Below, piece after piece: positions 18,476-27,268 of a DNA stretch of 64,000 nt. The position numbers and the translations under genes are program-made. Numbering within the stretch: position 1 is the first letter of the stretch; the number at the start of each line of letters is the position of its first letter. The notes below the pieces were generated by a model that did not search any database, was not told the DNA's origin, and saw nothing but the letters and a program-made list of their open reading frames with translations. This DNA is from Weizmannia acidilactici (GTDB lineage: Bacteria > Bacillota > Bacilli > Bacillales > Bacillaceae_C), in the NCBI RefSeq assembly GCF_008974185.1, contig NZ_BKZP01000014.1:1-64000 (forward strand). Direction: 5' to 3'.

Positions 18476-18563
18476 CGGTGGTCAACCGGTTTGATTAAGA
18501 TAGGAAGTTTGAAAAGCTTCAAATAGCGGGCAGTTTTGTTACAGAAATGAAGGGGAATGATCA

Positions 18564-18903
18564 GTGGATTTTACGTTATCGGACGAACAAAAAATGATTC
18601 AGCGGACAGTACGGGAGTTTGTGAAAAAAGAATTGATGCCTTTGGAGCAGGATGTTTTAAAAATGAGTGCGAGGGGAGGCCGGGTCTTGAGCCGGGTGTG
18701 TGTGATCAAGGATTTGCAAAAAAAGGCACGAGCTTTTGGGGGATCAAACGGCAGAGAAAGAACTGCTCGTATATTGTCAGGAGCATCTCGCGAAAAACAA
18801 GACGCCGAAGAAAATTGTGTTTTTGGATACCCTACCGCGCAACGGGGTAGGAAAAATTTTGAAAATGCAGTTGAGAAAGATGGCAGCGGATGTTGTGTTT
18901 TAA
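18564..18903 (+). pseudogene. Chimeric remnant: acyl-CoA dehydrogenase start and AMP-dependent acyl-CoA ligase end
   Basis: A good ribosome site leads into MDFTLSDEQKMIQRTVREFV, the N-terminal helix of an acyl-CoA dehydrogenase. Within 60 codons the frame degenerates, with pieces of the PGLEPG and LQKKARAFG segments in different frames. From about 18741 another frame encodes EKELLVYCQEHLAKNKTPKK and LPRNGVGKILKMQLRKM, the C-terminal lid of an acyl/AMP ligase, ending at TAA 18901-18903. A deletion has therefore removed most of a former dehydrogenase-ligase operon. Confidence 0.75.
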
Positions 18904-18964
18904 TCGTATCGGTGTTGTTTTTTGTGGAGGAAACCGCCGGCGGGAATACCCCCGCCGCTTCCTG

Positions 18965-19960
18965 TTACTGTGCCATGATTCCCATCGGCCCGCTCCGGTA
19001 AAAAATATTTTCCCTGCTTAGTCCAAAATAACGCAGAAATTCTTCAAAATAATCTTCAAAAGGTTCCCCGTTTTTCACCAGCCTGTCGATATGCTTGGCA
19101 ATGCCGACAATTTCGGAGATCATGAGCTGCGGGTTTTTGTGATGGCTTTCCCGGTAGTAAAAGATTTCTTCATATACGATTTCACTTGGGACGAGTCCTC
19201 TTTTGATGGCAGACCGCGTTTTTTCCTCGCGTTCTTCAATTTTGCCAATATATTGTTTGAGCTTTTCTTCGTATTCTTTTCTTCCTACCACCCCTTTTTG
19301 GTGGGAAGTGATGAAAATGCGTGCATCGGTTTCCAGCGTTTTTTGCGCGGAAGCAATAAATTCATCGATATCCGAATCGGCATTGTTATACCACGGGCCG
19401 AAAGAAGTCAGGTCAAAATCGCCGGCAAAAAGGACGCCGTGTTCCGGAAAATACGGGCAGCAGTACCCCTGTGTATGGCCGGGCGCATGGATCATGACCA
19501 TTTTTGTGCCGAAAACATCCAGTTCTTGATCATACGGATACCATTTTTCCACAAGGTTCATGACTGGCTGCCAGTGCGGCCGGTTCCAGTTTTCGGGCGG
19601 TTTTTCAAACAGCTGTTTCATCCACTTTTCTTGATTGTGCGGGTCGGTGGGGTTGAGCATTCCGCTTGCCTTTGTCAGCTCTTCTGGATCGGAAAGTTTT
19701 TTCACGTCATAAGGGTTAATGAGGAGCTCTGCATCCTTAAAAAGATACGCACCCCAAATATGGTCAAGATGATAGTGTGTGAGATACACAGACCGGACGG
19801 AATAGGCATTTTTGATCTCATTTAAAACTTGATATCCGCTCCCGCAGTCGATGAGGGCAGCGCCGTGTGTTCCTTTCACGAGCAGCGAGGTGCTGAACGG
19901 GACGCGGCTTCCATTTTCTCCTGGAATGACAGTAAGCGGCCCGATTTTTGTAAACGACAT
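18965..19960 (-). CDS. MBL-fold metallo-hydrolase
   Basis: 331 residues with the metallo-beta-lactamase metal motif LTHYHLDHIWGAYLF, the GHTQGYCCPYFPEHGVLFAGDFDLTS region and a C-terminal helical extension after about residue 215 (coiled, charged). Such two-part proteins hydrolyse thioesters, lactones or similar esters; the exact substrate cannot be told. It starts at 19960 and is followed upstream by a TetR gene in the same direction (68 bp gap). The context of fatty acid-type genes and remnants suggests acyl-thioester chemistry, as inference only. Confidence 0.8.
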   Translation of the reverse strand: MSFTKIGPLTVIPGENGSRVPFSTSLLVKGTHGAALIDCGSGYQVLNEIKNAYSVRSVYLTHYHLDHIWGAYLFKDAELLINPYDVKKLSDPEELTKASGMLNPTDPHNQEKWMKQLFEKPPENWNRPHWQPVMNLVEKWYPYDQELDVFGTKMVMIHAPGHTQGYCCPYFPEHGVLFAGDFDLTSFGPWYNNADSDIDEFIASAQKTLETDARIFITSHQKGVVGRKEYEEKLKQYIGKIEEREEKTRSAIKRGLVPSEIVYEEIFYYRESHHKNPQLMISEIVGIAKHIDRLVKNGEPFEDYFEEFLRYFGLSRENIFYRSGPMGIMAQ

Positions 19961-20027
19961 GTATAATCCTCCTCAACAATGAATGCTCATTCATTATTTT
20001 TATCATAATCGAAAAGGATTGTTCTGT

Positions 20028-20543
20028 CTATTTCAAAAATATTTTCACCAGTCTGCCCATATATCCTCTCATAAACCCTTGCAAATCATATCCGCCATCG
20101 TGCAGGCACCAGTAATAGATGACGCCCCTTGCTGCGATAAAAAGGTATTCCGTGATTTCGTCCGCGGGTATGTCCGTACAAATTTTCCCGGCGGCTTGCC
20201 CGGCTTCGATGATTTTTGTGAGGGCCTGTTGCATGCCGCGCCCTTTTTGGATGAGCAGGCGGTTTTCGACATGGTAAAGCTGTTTCACGACGCTGACTCC
20301 GGTTTTTTCATTGTATTGGGCGTAAATCGTAAAAAATTCCACAATTTTGTGGTAAAAGTCCAGATTTTCCAACCTGTCGCGGACCTGTTCCGCGAAAAAT
20401 AAATCGGCGAGGCTGTACATCTCAATGAGCAAGTCGTTTTTGGATGGGAAATAATGATAAAATGCGCCGACGGAGACACCGGCCTGCCGGCAAATTTCCC
20501 CGATCTTGATCTCTTCATAACCCTTTGTTGCGATCAGCTCCAT
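20028..20543 (-). CDS. TetR-family regulator, N-terminus possibly damaged
   Basis: 171 residues visible from ATG 20543, beginning inside the first helix of a TetR domain (MELIATKGYEEIKIGEICRQ, then AGVSVGAFYHYFPSKNDLL). The frame continues upstream with QAIETKNHIFQTA, as family members do, but meets TAA before any ATG, GTG or TTG. ATG 20543 has no ribosome site. Either an unusual start (for example ATC) is used or the gene has lost its start. It would regulate the adjacent MBL hydrolase or the divergent flavoenzyme at 20802. C-terminal ligand domain looks intact. Confidence 0.75.
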   Translation of the reverse strand: MELIATKGYEEIKIGEICRQAGVSVGAFYHYFPSKNDLLIEMYSLADLFFAEQVRDRLENLDFYHKIVEFFTIYAQYNEKTGVSVVKQLYHVENRLLIQKGRGMQQALTKIIEAGQAAGKICTDIPADEITEYLFIAARGVIYYWCLHDGGYDLQGFMRGYMGRLVKIFLK

Positions 20544-20801
20544 TGCCGTTTGAAAAATATGGTTCTTCGTTTCGATGGCCTGTTTTTACCTTTTCGTTAA
20601 CGGTTTCCCTTCCATCATGTATTCCCCGATTTCTTTATGGTATGTAAAAATAAATTTCAAAAGCCGGACTTGTCAATGATTTTCACAGTATATGTGAAAA
20701 CATTCACAATTTGTCCACCGATTTTTCTGCATGGCTATTTTATAATGAGTGTGTTCACCGAATCCGTTCGATGAAAATGAAACATCGAGGAGGATATTGA
20801 A

Positions 20802-22793
20802 ATGAAGTATAAAAAGCTCTTTGAAACCGTGAAAATCAGAAACTTGGAATTGAAAAACCGCTATGCGATGGCGCCGATGGGACCTCTTGGATTGGCCGAT
20901 GCGGAAGGCGGATTTAATCAACGCGGGATCGAGTATTATACTGCCCGTGCGCGCGGGGGGACCGGGCTGATTATTACCGGTGTGACCTTTGTTGACAATG
21001 AAGTCGAAGAACACGGGATGCCGAATGTGCCGTGCCCGACCCATAATCCTGTCCACTTTGTCCGGACTTCCCGGGAAATGACGGAACGCATCCATGCATA
21101 TGATGCAAAAATTTTTCTGCAGATGAGCGCCGGTTTCGGTAGAGTGACGATCCCGACAAACCTGGGCGAATATCCGCCTGTCGCGCCGTCCCCGATCCCG
21201 CACCGTTGGCTCGATAAAACGTGCCGGGAATTAACGGTGGAAGAAATCCGCTCGATTGTCCGCAAATTCGGAGACGGGGCGTACAATGCAAAACGTGCCG
21301 GCTTTGATGGGGTGCAGATCCACGCTGTCCATGAAGGATATTTGCTCGACCAGTTTGCGATTGCGTTTTTCAACCACCGCACGGATGAATACGGCGGTCC
21401 GCTCGAAAACCGCCTCCGCTTTGCAAGGGAAATTGTGGAAGAAATTAAAAAACGCTGCGGTGAAGACTTCCCTGTTACGCTCCGCTTCAGCCCGAAAAGT
21501 TTTATCAAAGACTGGCGGGACGGGGCGCTGCCGGGCGAAAAGTTTGAAGAAAAAGGCCGCGATTTGGAAGAAGGCATTGAAGCGGCGAAATTGCTTGTTT
21601 CTTACGGGTATGATGCACTAGATGTCGATGTCGGTTCGTATGATTCGTGGTGGTGGAGCCATCCGCCGATGTACCAAAAGAAAGGGCTTTATATCCCGTA
21701 TGCAAAACTTGTGAAGGAAGCGGTTGATGTGCCGGTCATTTGTGCCGGGCGTATGGACAACCCTGACCTCGCTTTGAGCGCACTGGAAGACGGGGCATGC
21801 GATATTATCAGCCTCGGCCGCCCGCTTCTTGCCGATCCGGATTATGTCAATAAACTTCGTACCGGGCAGGTCGCAGATATCCGCCCGTGCCTGTCATGCC
21901 ATGAAGGCTGCATGGGCCGGATCCAGGAATATTCTGCTTTAGGCTGTGCGGTTAACCCGGCTGCGTGCAGGGAAAAAGAAGCGGCGCTGAAACCGGCGTT
22001 AAGAAAGAAACGCGTCTTGATCGCAGGCGGCGGCGTGGCCGGATGCGAGGCCGCCCGCGTGCTTGCACTCCGCGGCCATGAACCGGTCATTTTTGAAAAA
22101 TCGGACCGTTTGGGTGGAAATCTCATTCCGGGCGGTGCGCCTGATTTTAAAGAGGACGACCTTGCTTTGGTGGCCTGGTATGAACATACCCTTGCAAAAC
22201 TTGGTGTCGAAATCCACTTGAATACGACGCTGACCAAAGAAGAAATTCAGGCAGCCGATGTTGACGCTGTTTTGATTGCAACAGGTTCCAATCCGAAAAT
22301 TTTGCCTTTGGGAGATCAAAACAAAGTATTTACAGCAGAAGATGTGTTGCTTGATAAGGTAGACACAGGTGAGAATGTGGTTGTTGTCGGCGGCGGTCTC
22401 GTCGGCTGCGAGCTTGCCCTGCACCTGGCGGAAAAAGGAAAAAAAGTTTCGCTCGTGGAAATCCAGGACAAATTATTGGCTGTCAACGGCCCGCTTTGCC
22501 ATGCCAACTCGGAAATGCTGGAAAGGCTTGTGCCGTTTAAAGGCGTGGAAGTCTACACTTCTTCCAAAGTCGTGGATACGACGGAAAAAACGGCGGTTGT
22601 CGATGTGAACGGGGAACTGAAGGAAATCGAAGCAGATAGCATTGTATTGGCAGTCGGCTATACATCGGAAAAATCGCTTTATGAGGAATTGAAATTTGAC
22701 ATTGCCGACCTTCATGTCATCGGGGATGCGCGCAAAGTCGCGAATATCATGTATGCCATTTGGGATGCATATGAAGTGGCAGCGAATTTGTAA
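20802..22793 (+). CDS. 2,4-dienoyl-CoA reductase / enoate reductase-like flavo-iron-sulfur enzyme
   Basis: 663 residues in the FadH/BaiCD pattern: an old-yellow-enzyme FMN barrel (about 1-340, with MAPMGPLG, HAVHEGYLLDQF, the FNHRTDEYGG loop and GRPLLADPD), a [4Fe-4S] cysteine cluster (CLSCHEGCMG, then GCAVNPAACRE) and a C-terminal FAD/NAD domain (RVLIAGGGVAGCEAARVLAL and VVVVGGGLVGCELALHLAEKG). It would reduce an enoyl or dienoyl group using NAD(P)H. Divergent from the TetR gene. Whether the substrate is a CoA ester or free enoate is not determinable here. A strong terminator follows. Confidence 0.88.
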   Translation: MKYKKLFETVKIRNLELKNRYAMAPMGPLGLADAEGGFNQRGIEYYTARARGGTGLIITGVTFVDNEVEEHGMPNVPCPTHNPVHFVRTSREMTERIHAYDAKIFLQMSAGFGRVTIPTNLGEYPPVAPSPIPHRWLDKTCRELTVEEIRSIVRKFGDGAYNAKRAGFDGVQIHAVHEGYLLDQFAIAFFNHRTDEYGGPLENRLRFAREIVEEIKKRCGEDFPVTLRFSPKSFIKDWRDGALPGEKFEEKGRDLEEGIEAAKLLVSYGYDALDVDVGSYDSWWWSHPPMYQKKGLYIPYAKLVKEAVDVPVICAGRMDNPDLALSALEDGACDIISLGRPLLADPDYVNKLRTGQVADIRPCLSCHEGCMGRIQEYSALGCAVNPAACREKEAALKPALRKKRVLIAGGGVAGCEAARVLALRGHEPVIFEKSDRLGGNLIPGGAPDFKEDDLALVAWYEHTLAKLGVEIHLNTTLTKEEIQAADVDAVLIATGSNPKILPLGDQNKVFTAEDVLLDKVDTGENVVVVGGGLVGCELALHLAEKGKKVSLVEIQDKLLAVNGPLCHANSEMLERLVPFKGVEVYTSSKVVDTTEKTAVVDVNGELKEIEADSIVLAVGYTSEKSLYEELKFDIADLHVIGDARKVANIMYAIWDAYEVAANL

Positions 22794-22821
22794 GGTTTAT
22801 CGGAAATAGGAGCTACTCCAA

Positions 22822-22861
22822 GAAAACCCATTGGGAAAATGATTTATCCCAATGGGTTTTC
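22822..22861 (+). terminator. Terminator after the flavoenzyme
   Basis: GAAAACCCATTGGGA pairs with TCCCAATGGGTTTTC over 15 bp, running into TTTTCTTCG. Confidence 0.85.
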
Positions 22862-22887
22862 TTCGTTTCGTTTTTCAAAGGGGCCTT

Positions 22888-22945
22888 TCGCTGATTCCTC
22901 TAACTTTTCTGTTTATTTCTCCGGGATTACCGCTGAGAAAATAAG
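22888..22945 (+). repeat. Repeat family C (42-bp period)
   Basis: TCGCTGATT at 22888 and CCGCTGAG at 22930 are exactly 42 bp apart. This period and core recur at 30388, 41885 and 46058. Non-coding. Confidence 0.55.
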
Positions 22946-22992
22946 AACGTAATGTTCATGTTAAAATGATTTACAGAAAGGAGCTTTTTTTG

Positions 22993-23575
22993 GTGGGCAA
23001 ATGGTTTCCTTATGTATATGACTTCGGAATGAAGCCGCTGAAAGCAAAAAATTCATAAAGATCAGGGAACAGCTTTTGCAAAAGCGATAGGCCGTGTGCC
23101 CGAAATCGGCTCCGGTTCGGGCATTAATTTTCCGCTCTACCGGAATGTGGAGCAGGTCGACGCCATTGAACCGGACAAGGAAATGCAAAAGAATGCGAAA
23201 CAGCGGCTTGAAGCTGCAGCTGTTCCCATCCATTGCCACGAGATGCGCGCGGAACAGCTCGATTTTCCGGATACTTCCTTTGATACGGTCGTGTCCACAT
23301 TCGTTTTCTGCACAATTCCGGATCCGGAGAAAAGCTTGAAAAAAATCAGATGGGTCGGCAAGCCCGGTACTGTTTATCTTTTCTTCGAGCATGTGAAAAT
23401 GGAGCAGCCAATGCTTGCGAAGGCACAGGATCTGTTGATGCCGTTTTGGAAAAGGATCTGCGCCGGTTGCCACTTGAACCGCAACACCTTGCTCATGATT
23501 GAACAGGTCGGTTTCCAGATGCACACGGTCGAAACCTACTACAAAGGCTTATTACTCACGGCTGTCTGCATGTAA
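22993..23575 (+). pseudogene. Class I SAM-dependent methyltransferase, frameshifted
   Basis: GTG at 22993 opens VGKWFPYVYDFGMKPL, the start of a small UbiE/phospholipid-type methyltransferase. The frame then stops near 23058, where IKIREQLL is read only by shifting, and a second shift near 23085 restores PEIGSGSGINFPLY, the SAM-binding loop. The rest (DTVVSTFVFCTIPDPEKSL, VYLFFEHVKM, CHLNRNTL) is continuous to 23575. Two lesions close together separate the N-terminal 20 or so residues; an internal GTG at 23096 starts within motif I and is unlikely to give a working enzyme. Confidence 0.75.
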
Positions 23576-23580
23576 CGGAA

Positions 23581-23608
23581 AAAAGGAGCTGTCCCAAAAA
23601 CTCCTTTT
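23581..23608 (+). terminator. Terminator after the methyltransferase remnant
   Basis: AAAAGGAG and CTCCTTTT arms enclose CTGTCCCAAAAA. This is the same head that opens the repeat-B regions at 7127 and 54190. Confidence 0.7.
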
Positions 23609-23652
23609 AAGCAGGAAAACAAATCGTTAAATCATTTTTCTCTCTATATATA

Positions 23653-23764
23653 TTGATGATCGCTAATTTCTAAAATTCCTGCGGGAAAAGCGAGCAAGAA
23701 GAGACCCCTTGTGCGAGTAGGCTCGCGATGGAAGCGGAAAGTGGGTGAATTTCGCGATCATCAA
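23653..23764. repeat. Interspersed imperfect palindrome (~112 bp)
   Basis: Outer arms TTGATGATCGC and GCGATCATCAA are perfect 11-bp inverted repeats. The interior (TTCCTGCGGGAAAAGCGAG, GAGACCCC, AGGCTCGCG, GCGGAAAGTGGGTGAA) resembles a GC-rich dispersed palindromic repeat seen in many Bacillus genomes. No coding capacity. Confidence 0.55.
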
Positions 23765-23792
23765 CATTCTCAGATAACATTACCTTACATAA

Positions 23793-23837
23793 AAAAGGGG
23801 GCCCCAATCTACCGACTTTTGGGATAGCCCCTTCTTG
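23793..23837 (-). terminator. Terminator after lctP
   Basis: On the minus strand AAGGGG...CCCAA pairs with TTGGG...CCCCTT and is followed by TTTTTTAT. Confidence 0.75.
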
Positions 23838-23856
23838 TTTAAAGTGGCTTTCGGCC

Positions 23857-25533
23857 TTAAGGCACCATCCATGACAAGACGTTTGATTGCAGGAAGGTTA
23901 ACAGGCAAATGATGAGCAGCAGGAACAAACTGTGTTTGACGGTAAAGCGCAGCAGCTCCGATTCTCTCCCAATCAGTCCGGTTGCGGCGCAGGCAACAGC
24001 GATCGACTGCGGGGAGATCATTTTTCCGGTGACACCGCCGGACGAATTTGCGGCGAGTGCCAGGAGCGGGTTCATGCCTACGGATTGGGCGGACACTTGC
24101 TGGAGCGTGCCGAACAAAACATTTGAAGAAGTGTCCGAACCGGTGATAAAGACGCCGAGCCAACCGAGCACCGGTGAGAAAAACGGGAACATGACGGAAG
24201 TTTTTGCCAAGGCAAGGGCCAGTGTCGTGATCATGCCGGATGCATTCATCACATAAGCAAATCCGACGATAAACAAAATCGTAAGGATCGGAAACTTCAA
24301 CTCTTTTAAAGTGTCAAAGAAAACGGTAAACCAATCTTTCCAGGAAATTTTTAAAATAAATTTCGCCATGATGGCAGCGATAAAAATTGCTGTTCCCGCG
24401 GTGCCGAGCAGGTCCAATTTATACATGGCGGCAATCGGGGTGTGCGAACCATTGATGATATGGTTGTTTAAAAATGGCACATCCGGGCTGAACGAAGCAG
24501 CGCCGCCGATTGCATTCAATGCTTTTAAAACCGGGTTTTCCCCTGCATACTGCCCTGTGAGCGCCAGTTTGATCTGCGGGATGCCCCAGATCGTGATAAA
24601 AATGGTCAGCACAATAAACGGCGACCATGCTTTTGCAACTTGCCCTGTTGTATGGGAAACCGGCTGCGTTTCCAAGGCGGCTGCCGCTTCTTCATGTTTA
24701 AAATAGAAAATATTTTTCGGTTTCCAAAATCTTAGGAAGGCCGCCAATGTAATTAACGATACGAGCGCGGATAAGACGTCCGGCAGCTCAGGCCCCATAA
24801 AGTTGGACGTGAAAAACTGTGTCAGTGCAAACGACAGGCCGGATACGAGCAGCGCCGGCAGGACTTCCATTGCTTTTTTAAACCCTGCCATTACGATGAT
24901 CAAATAAAGCGGAATAAATATCGAAATGAGCGGCAGCTGGCGCCCGATCATTTTCGAGATCTCGAGCGCCGATACGCCGGTCGGGCCCGCCATGGCAATG
25001 ACCGGCGAACCGATTGCGCCGAATGCCACCGGCGCGGTATTGGCCAAAAGGCAGATGCCGGCTGCATAAAGCGGGTTGAAGCCGAGTCCGACTAGCAAAG
25101 CGGAGGTAATCGCGACCGGCGCGCCAAACCCGGCGGAACCTTCCAGAAAAGCACCGAATGAAAACGCAATCAATAATGCCTGCAGTCTTCTGTCTTCCGT
25201 GATGGACACGACCGAGTTGCGGATCACGTCAAACTGGCCGGTTTTCACGGTCAGTTTGTATAAGAAAACCGAATTGATGATAATCCAGGCGATCGGGATC
25301 AGGCCATACACAATACCCTGGGTGGCCGACATGACCGAAAGCACGGTTGGCATTTTGTAAACGATTACAGAAATTGTCAAAGCAAAAACCAAGGTGAAAA
25401 AACTGGCGAGATGGGCTGCCATTCTTTTGATTGCTAGTGCCCAAAAGAAAAACAGGATCGGAAATGCGGCAATCAATGCGGACAAAAATAAATGCCCGTG
25501 GATCGGAATAAAATTTTGCACGTAATTCAACAC
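23857..25533 (-). CDS. lctP: L-lactate permease
   Basis: 558-residue LctP-family carrier with about 14 membrane segments, importing (or exporting) L-lactate with protons. Family landmarks include GAFLEGSAGFGAPVAI, LGFNPLYAAGICLLANTAPV and, near the end, GSDTSSNVLFGTLQ and ANSSGGVTGKMISPQSIAVA. I place the start at GTG 25533, seven bases after GAGGAG; an in-frame ATG at 25575 would put extra residues across that ribosome site. Divergent from a GntR regulator of the LutR/LldR type with a palindromic site between, so lactate-responsive control is likely. In a lactic acid producer it may mainly serve efflux or reuptake. Confidence 0.94.
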   Translation of the reverse strand: MLNYVQNFIPIHGHLFLSALIAAFPILFFFWALAIKRMAAHLASFFTLVFALTISVIVYKMPTVLSVMSATQGIVYGLIPIAWIIINSVFLYKLTVKTGQFDVIRNSVVSITEDRRLQALLIAFSFGAFLEGSAGFGAPVAITSALLVGLGFNPLYAAGICLLANTAPVAFGAIGSPVIAMAGPTGVSALEISKMIGRQLPLISIFIPLYLIIVMAGFKKAMEVLPALLVSGLSFALTQFFTSNFMGPELPDVLSALVSLITLAAFLRFWKPKNIFYFKHEEAAAALETQPVSHTTGQVAKAWSPFIVLTIFITIWGIPQIKLALTGQYAGENPVLKALNAIGGAASFSPDVPFLNNHIINGSHTPIAAMYKLDLLGTAGTAIFIAAIMAKFILKISWKDWFTVFFDTLKELKFPILTILFIVGFAYVMNASGMITTLALALAKTSVMFPFFSPVLGWLGVFITGSDTSSNVLFGTLQQVSAQSVGMNPLLALAANSSGGVTGKMISPQSIAVACAATGLIGRESELLRFTVKHSLFLLLIICLLTFLQSNVLSWMVP

Positions 25534-25587
25534 CAAACACTCCTCTTCGAAAAAATTTCCCACAAACATCCCCATATTTGTGTTATT

Positions 25588-25618
25588 AGATGATTAGATG
25601 AAATAATCATCAGATGAT
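25588..25618. promoter_or_regulatory. Candidate LutR operator upstream of lctP
   Basis: A perfect palindrome ATCATC-A-GATGAT (25606-25618) with a related GATGATTAGATG block beside it (25589-25600) lies between the divergent lctP and GntR genes. Position and symmetry suggest the regulator site. Confidence 0.5.
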
Positions 25619-25756
25619 AAGGTTTACATGTTAAAAATTATAAGTATAATAGAAAGAAAAAACAATAGTTTTTTTATTTTTATTTGCTATTTTCTGTGAT
25701 TACTGTTATTCATTAATATATGTTTCTTTCGGAATCCATGGATAGAGGAGAACTAT

Positions 25757-26467
25757 ATGGAATTTAAAAAGATCAAACCGGCAAAAATTTACGAGCAAGT
25801 GGCAAATGAAATTATAGAAATGATTCAAAAAGGGGAATTAAAACCGGGGGATAAACTGGACCCTGTCCCACTGCTGGCCGAAAAATTTTCCGTAGGCCGT
25901 TCTGCAATAAGGGAAGCGCTTATGTCGTTGAGGGCGCTTGGATATATTGAATTAAAACAGGGAGAAGGGACATTTGTCCGCAATTTTGATGCGAGCGGCA
26001 TAACTTACCCAATCTCGCAAGCTGTGCTGATGGATAAAGAGGATGTTACCCACCTATTGGAAGTGAGGAAAATTTTAGAGGCTGGTATTGCAGCTATGGC
26101 GGCAGAAAAGCGTACGAGCTCCGATCTGGAAGAGATGCATCAGGCTTTAAAAGAGATGAAGAATGCAACGGGTAACGAAGAACTGGGGGAACAAGCGGAT
26201 TTGGATTTTCACCTTGCCCTTGTCCGTGCAACCCGGAATCCTCTTCTTGCCCAGTTAATGAACCAGGTTTCTGATACGCTTGTTAAAGCGATGAAAGAGA
26301 CCCGGAGAATTTTACTCTTTTCGAATCCATCGACGTTTGGTGCTTTGTTTGAACAGCACGCACTCATTTTGAGAGAGATTGAAACCCGGAATCCGGAAAA
26401 AGCAAGACATGCGATGCTGAGCCATCTGCAATTTGTGGAGAAGAATTTGGAAGATTACTTAGTTTGA
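25757..26467 (+). CDS. lutR: GntR/FadR-family regulator of lactate permease (LutR/LldR-like)
   Basis: 236 residues. The N-terminal winged helix (KIYEQVANEIIEMIQKGELK, then LAEKFSVGRSAIREALMSLR, GYIELKQGEGTFV) is the GntR signature; the C-terminal FCD domain carries the metal/ligand histidine pattern (LLEVRKILE, DLDFHLALVRATRN, FEQHALILREI). Family members of this subgroup sense lactate. Divergent from lctP with a palindromic site in the gap. A clear ribosome site (GGAG) precedes the ATG at 25757, and a terminator follows. Confidence 0.9.
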   Translation: MEFKKIKPAKIYEQVANEIIEMIQKGELKPGDKLDPVPLLAEKFSVGRSAIREALMSLRALGYIELKQGEGTFVRNFDASGITYPISQAVLMDKEDVTHLLEVRKILEAGIAAMAAEKRTSSDLEEMHQALKEMKNATGNEELGEQADLDFHLALVRATRNPLLAQLMNQVSDTLVKAMKETRRILLFSNPSTFGALFEQHALILREIETRNPEKARHAMLSHLQFVEKNLEDYLV

Positions 26468-26518
26468 CCAAATGAAATTTATAAGTTGAGAATCGGATCG
26501 CCAAAAGTATACATGGGA

Positions 26519-26548
26519 AAAAAGCCGGCCGGGGTGTGCCGGCTTTAA
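26519..26548 (+). terminator. Terminator after the GntR regulator
   Basis: AAAGCCGGC and GCCGGCTTT arms around CGGGGTGT, followed by AATC; stem strong, T tract short. Confidence 0.75.
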
Positions 26549-26746
26549 TCATGATCTGCATCAATATGAATATTCGGGTGTTCATCGAATATGATGGGTA
26601 GTGAAACAATATTTTTGAGGGGGTGTAAAAAATACTGTAATCCCTGTCCAGGGACCAAGGGGATGAGCTTTACTAGCATTCACCTGGATTTGATTGACGT
26701 GCACAAAAAGTGATTGAAAAGGGATGGTTTGAAAAGGGGCGATCGG

Positions 26747-27085
26747 ATGGCCAAAACAGGAAAGGATGAGTTTGTAAGCGGATTTGTTCCGCACCATAAT
26801 CATGGCTCTGTTGATTATACTTCGTTGGATGCGGGGCATGTGCACCAGTGTTTAGACGTTACTTCACCCCCCATTCAAACGCCGGACCAGAGCCATATCC
26901 ATTACACAGAGGGATATGTGTTATTTGAAAATGGCCATACCCATTACTATCGGGCTTATTCCGGGCCGGCTATACCAGTAGGAAATGGAATGCATGTCCA
27001 TTATTATGATTTTTACACAACTGAAGAAAATGGGCATCGCCACCGAATAAGGGGAGTTGACCAACCGGCTCCCGGCGATCGATAA
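26747..27085 (+). CDS. ymaF: YmaF-family histidine-rich protein
   Basis: 112 residues, very rich in histidine with repeated HxH pairs (HHNHG, GHVHQC, SHIHY, GHTHYY, MHVHYY, GHRHR) at regular spacing, each probably a beta-strand edge that could bind metal. This pattern is that of the B. subtilis YmaF family, which has no established function. The start at 26747 follows AAGGGG; an in-frame ATG at 26714 lies before it. No signal peptide or membrane segment. It stands alone, bounded by terminators. Confidence 0.75.
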   Translation: MAKTGKDEFVSGFVPHHNHGSVDYTSLDAGHVHQCLDVTSPPIQTPDQSHIHYTEGYVLFENGHTHYYRAYSGPAIPVGNGMHVHYYDFYTTEENGHRHRIRGVDQPAPGDR

Positions 27086-27105
27086 ATAAAATTTAGATCA
27101 TGCAA

Positions 27106-27142
27106 GAAACCAACCAGATGCAGACAGGTTGGTTTCTTTTCT
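27106..27142 (+). terminator. Terminator after ymaF
   Basis: GAAACCAACC and GGTTGGTTTC arms with an 11-base loop, then TTTTCT. Confidence 0.9.
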
Positions 27143-27268
27143 CTGTGAGCCGGGGAAAATGATATACAGAAAAGTATCACCAGCCCCGGCACTTTGCCAT
27201 ATATTACATATAGGCATTTATCACTTTCTGAAACTTTTTATCAAAAAAGAAAGCGAGGTGAGGCGGCA

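Noticed and set aside
18927-18961. GC-rich hairpin between the acyl-ligase remnant and the MBL gene
   Set aside because: Strong stem but no T tract on either strand, so I did not list it as a terminator.
26560-26746. Gap before ymaF examined for a small gene
   Set aside because: No ORF with a ribosome site; only a weak minus-strand frame opposite ymaF.
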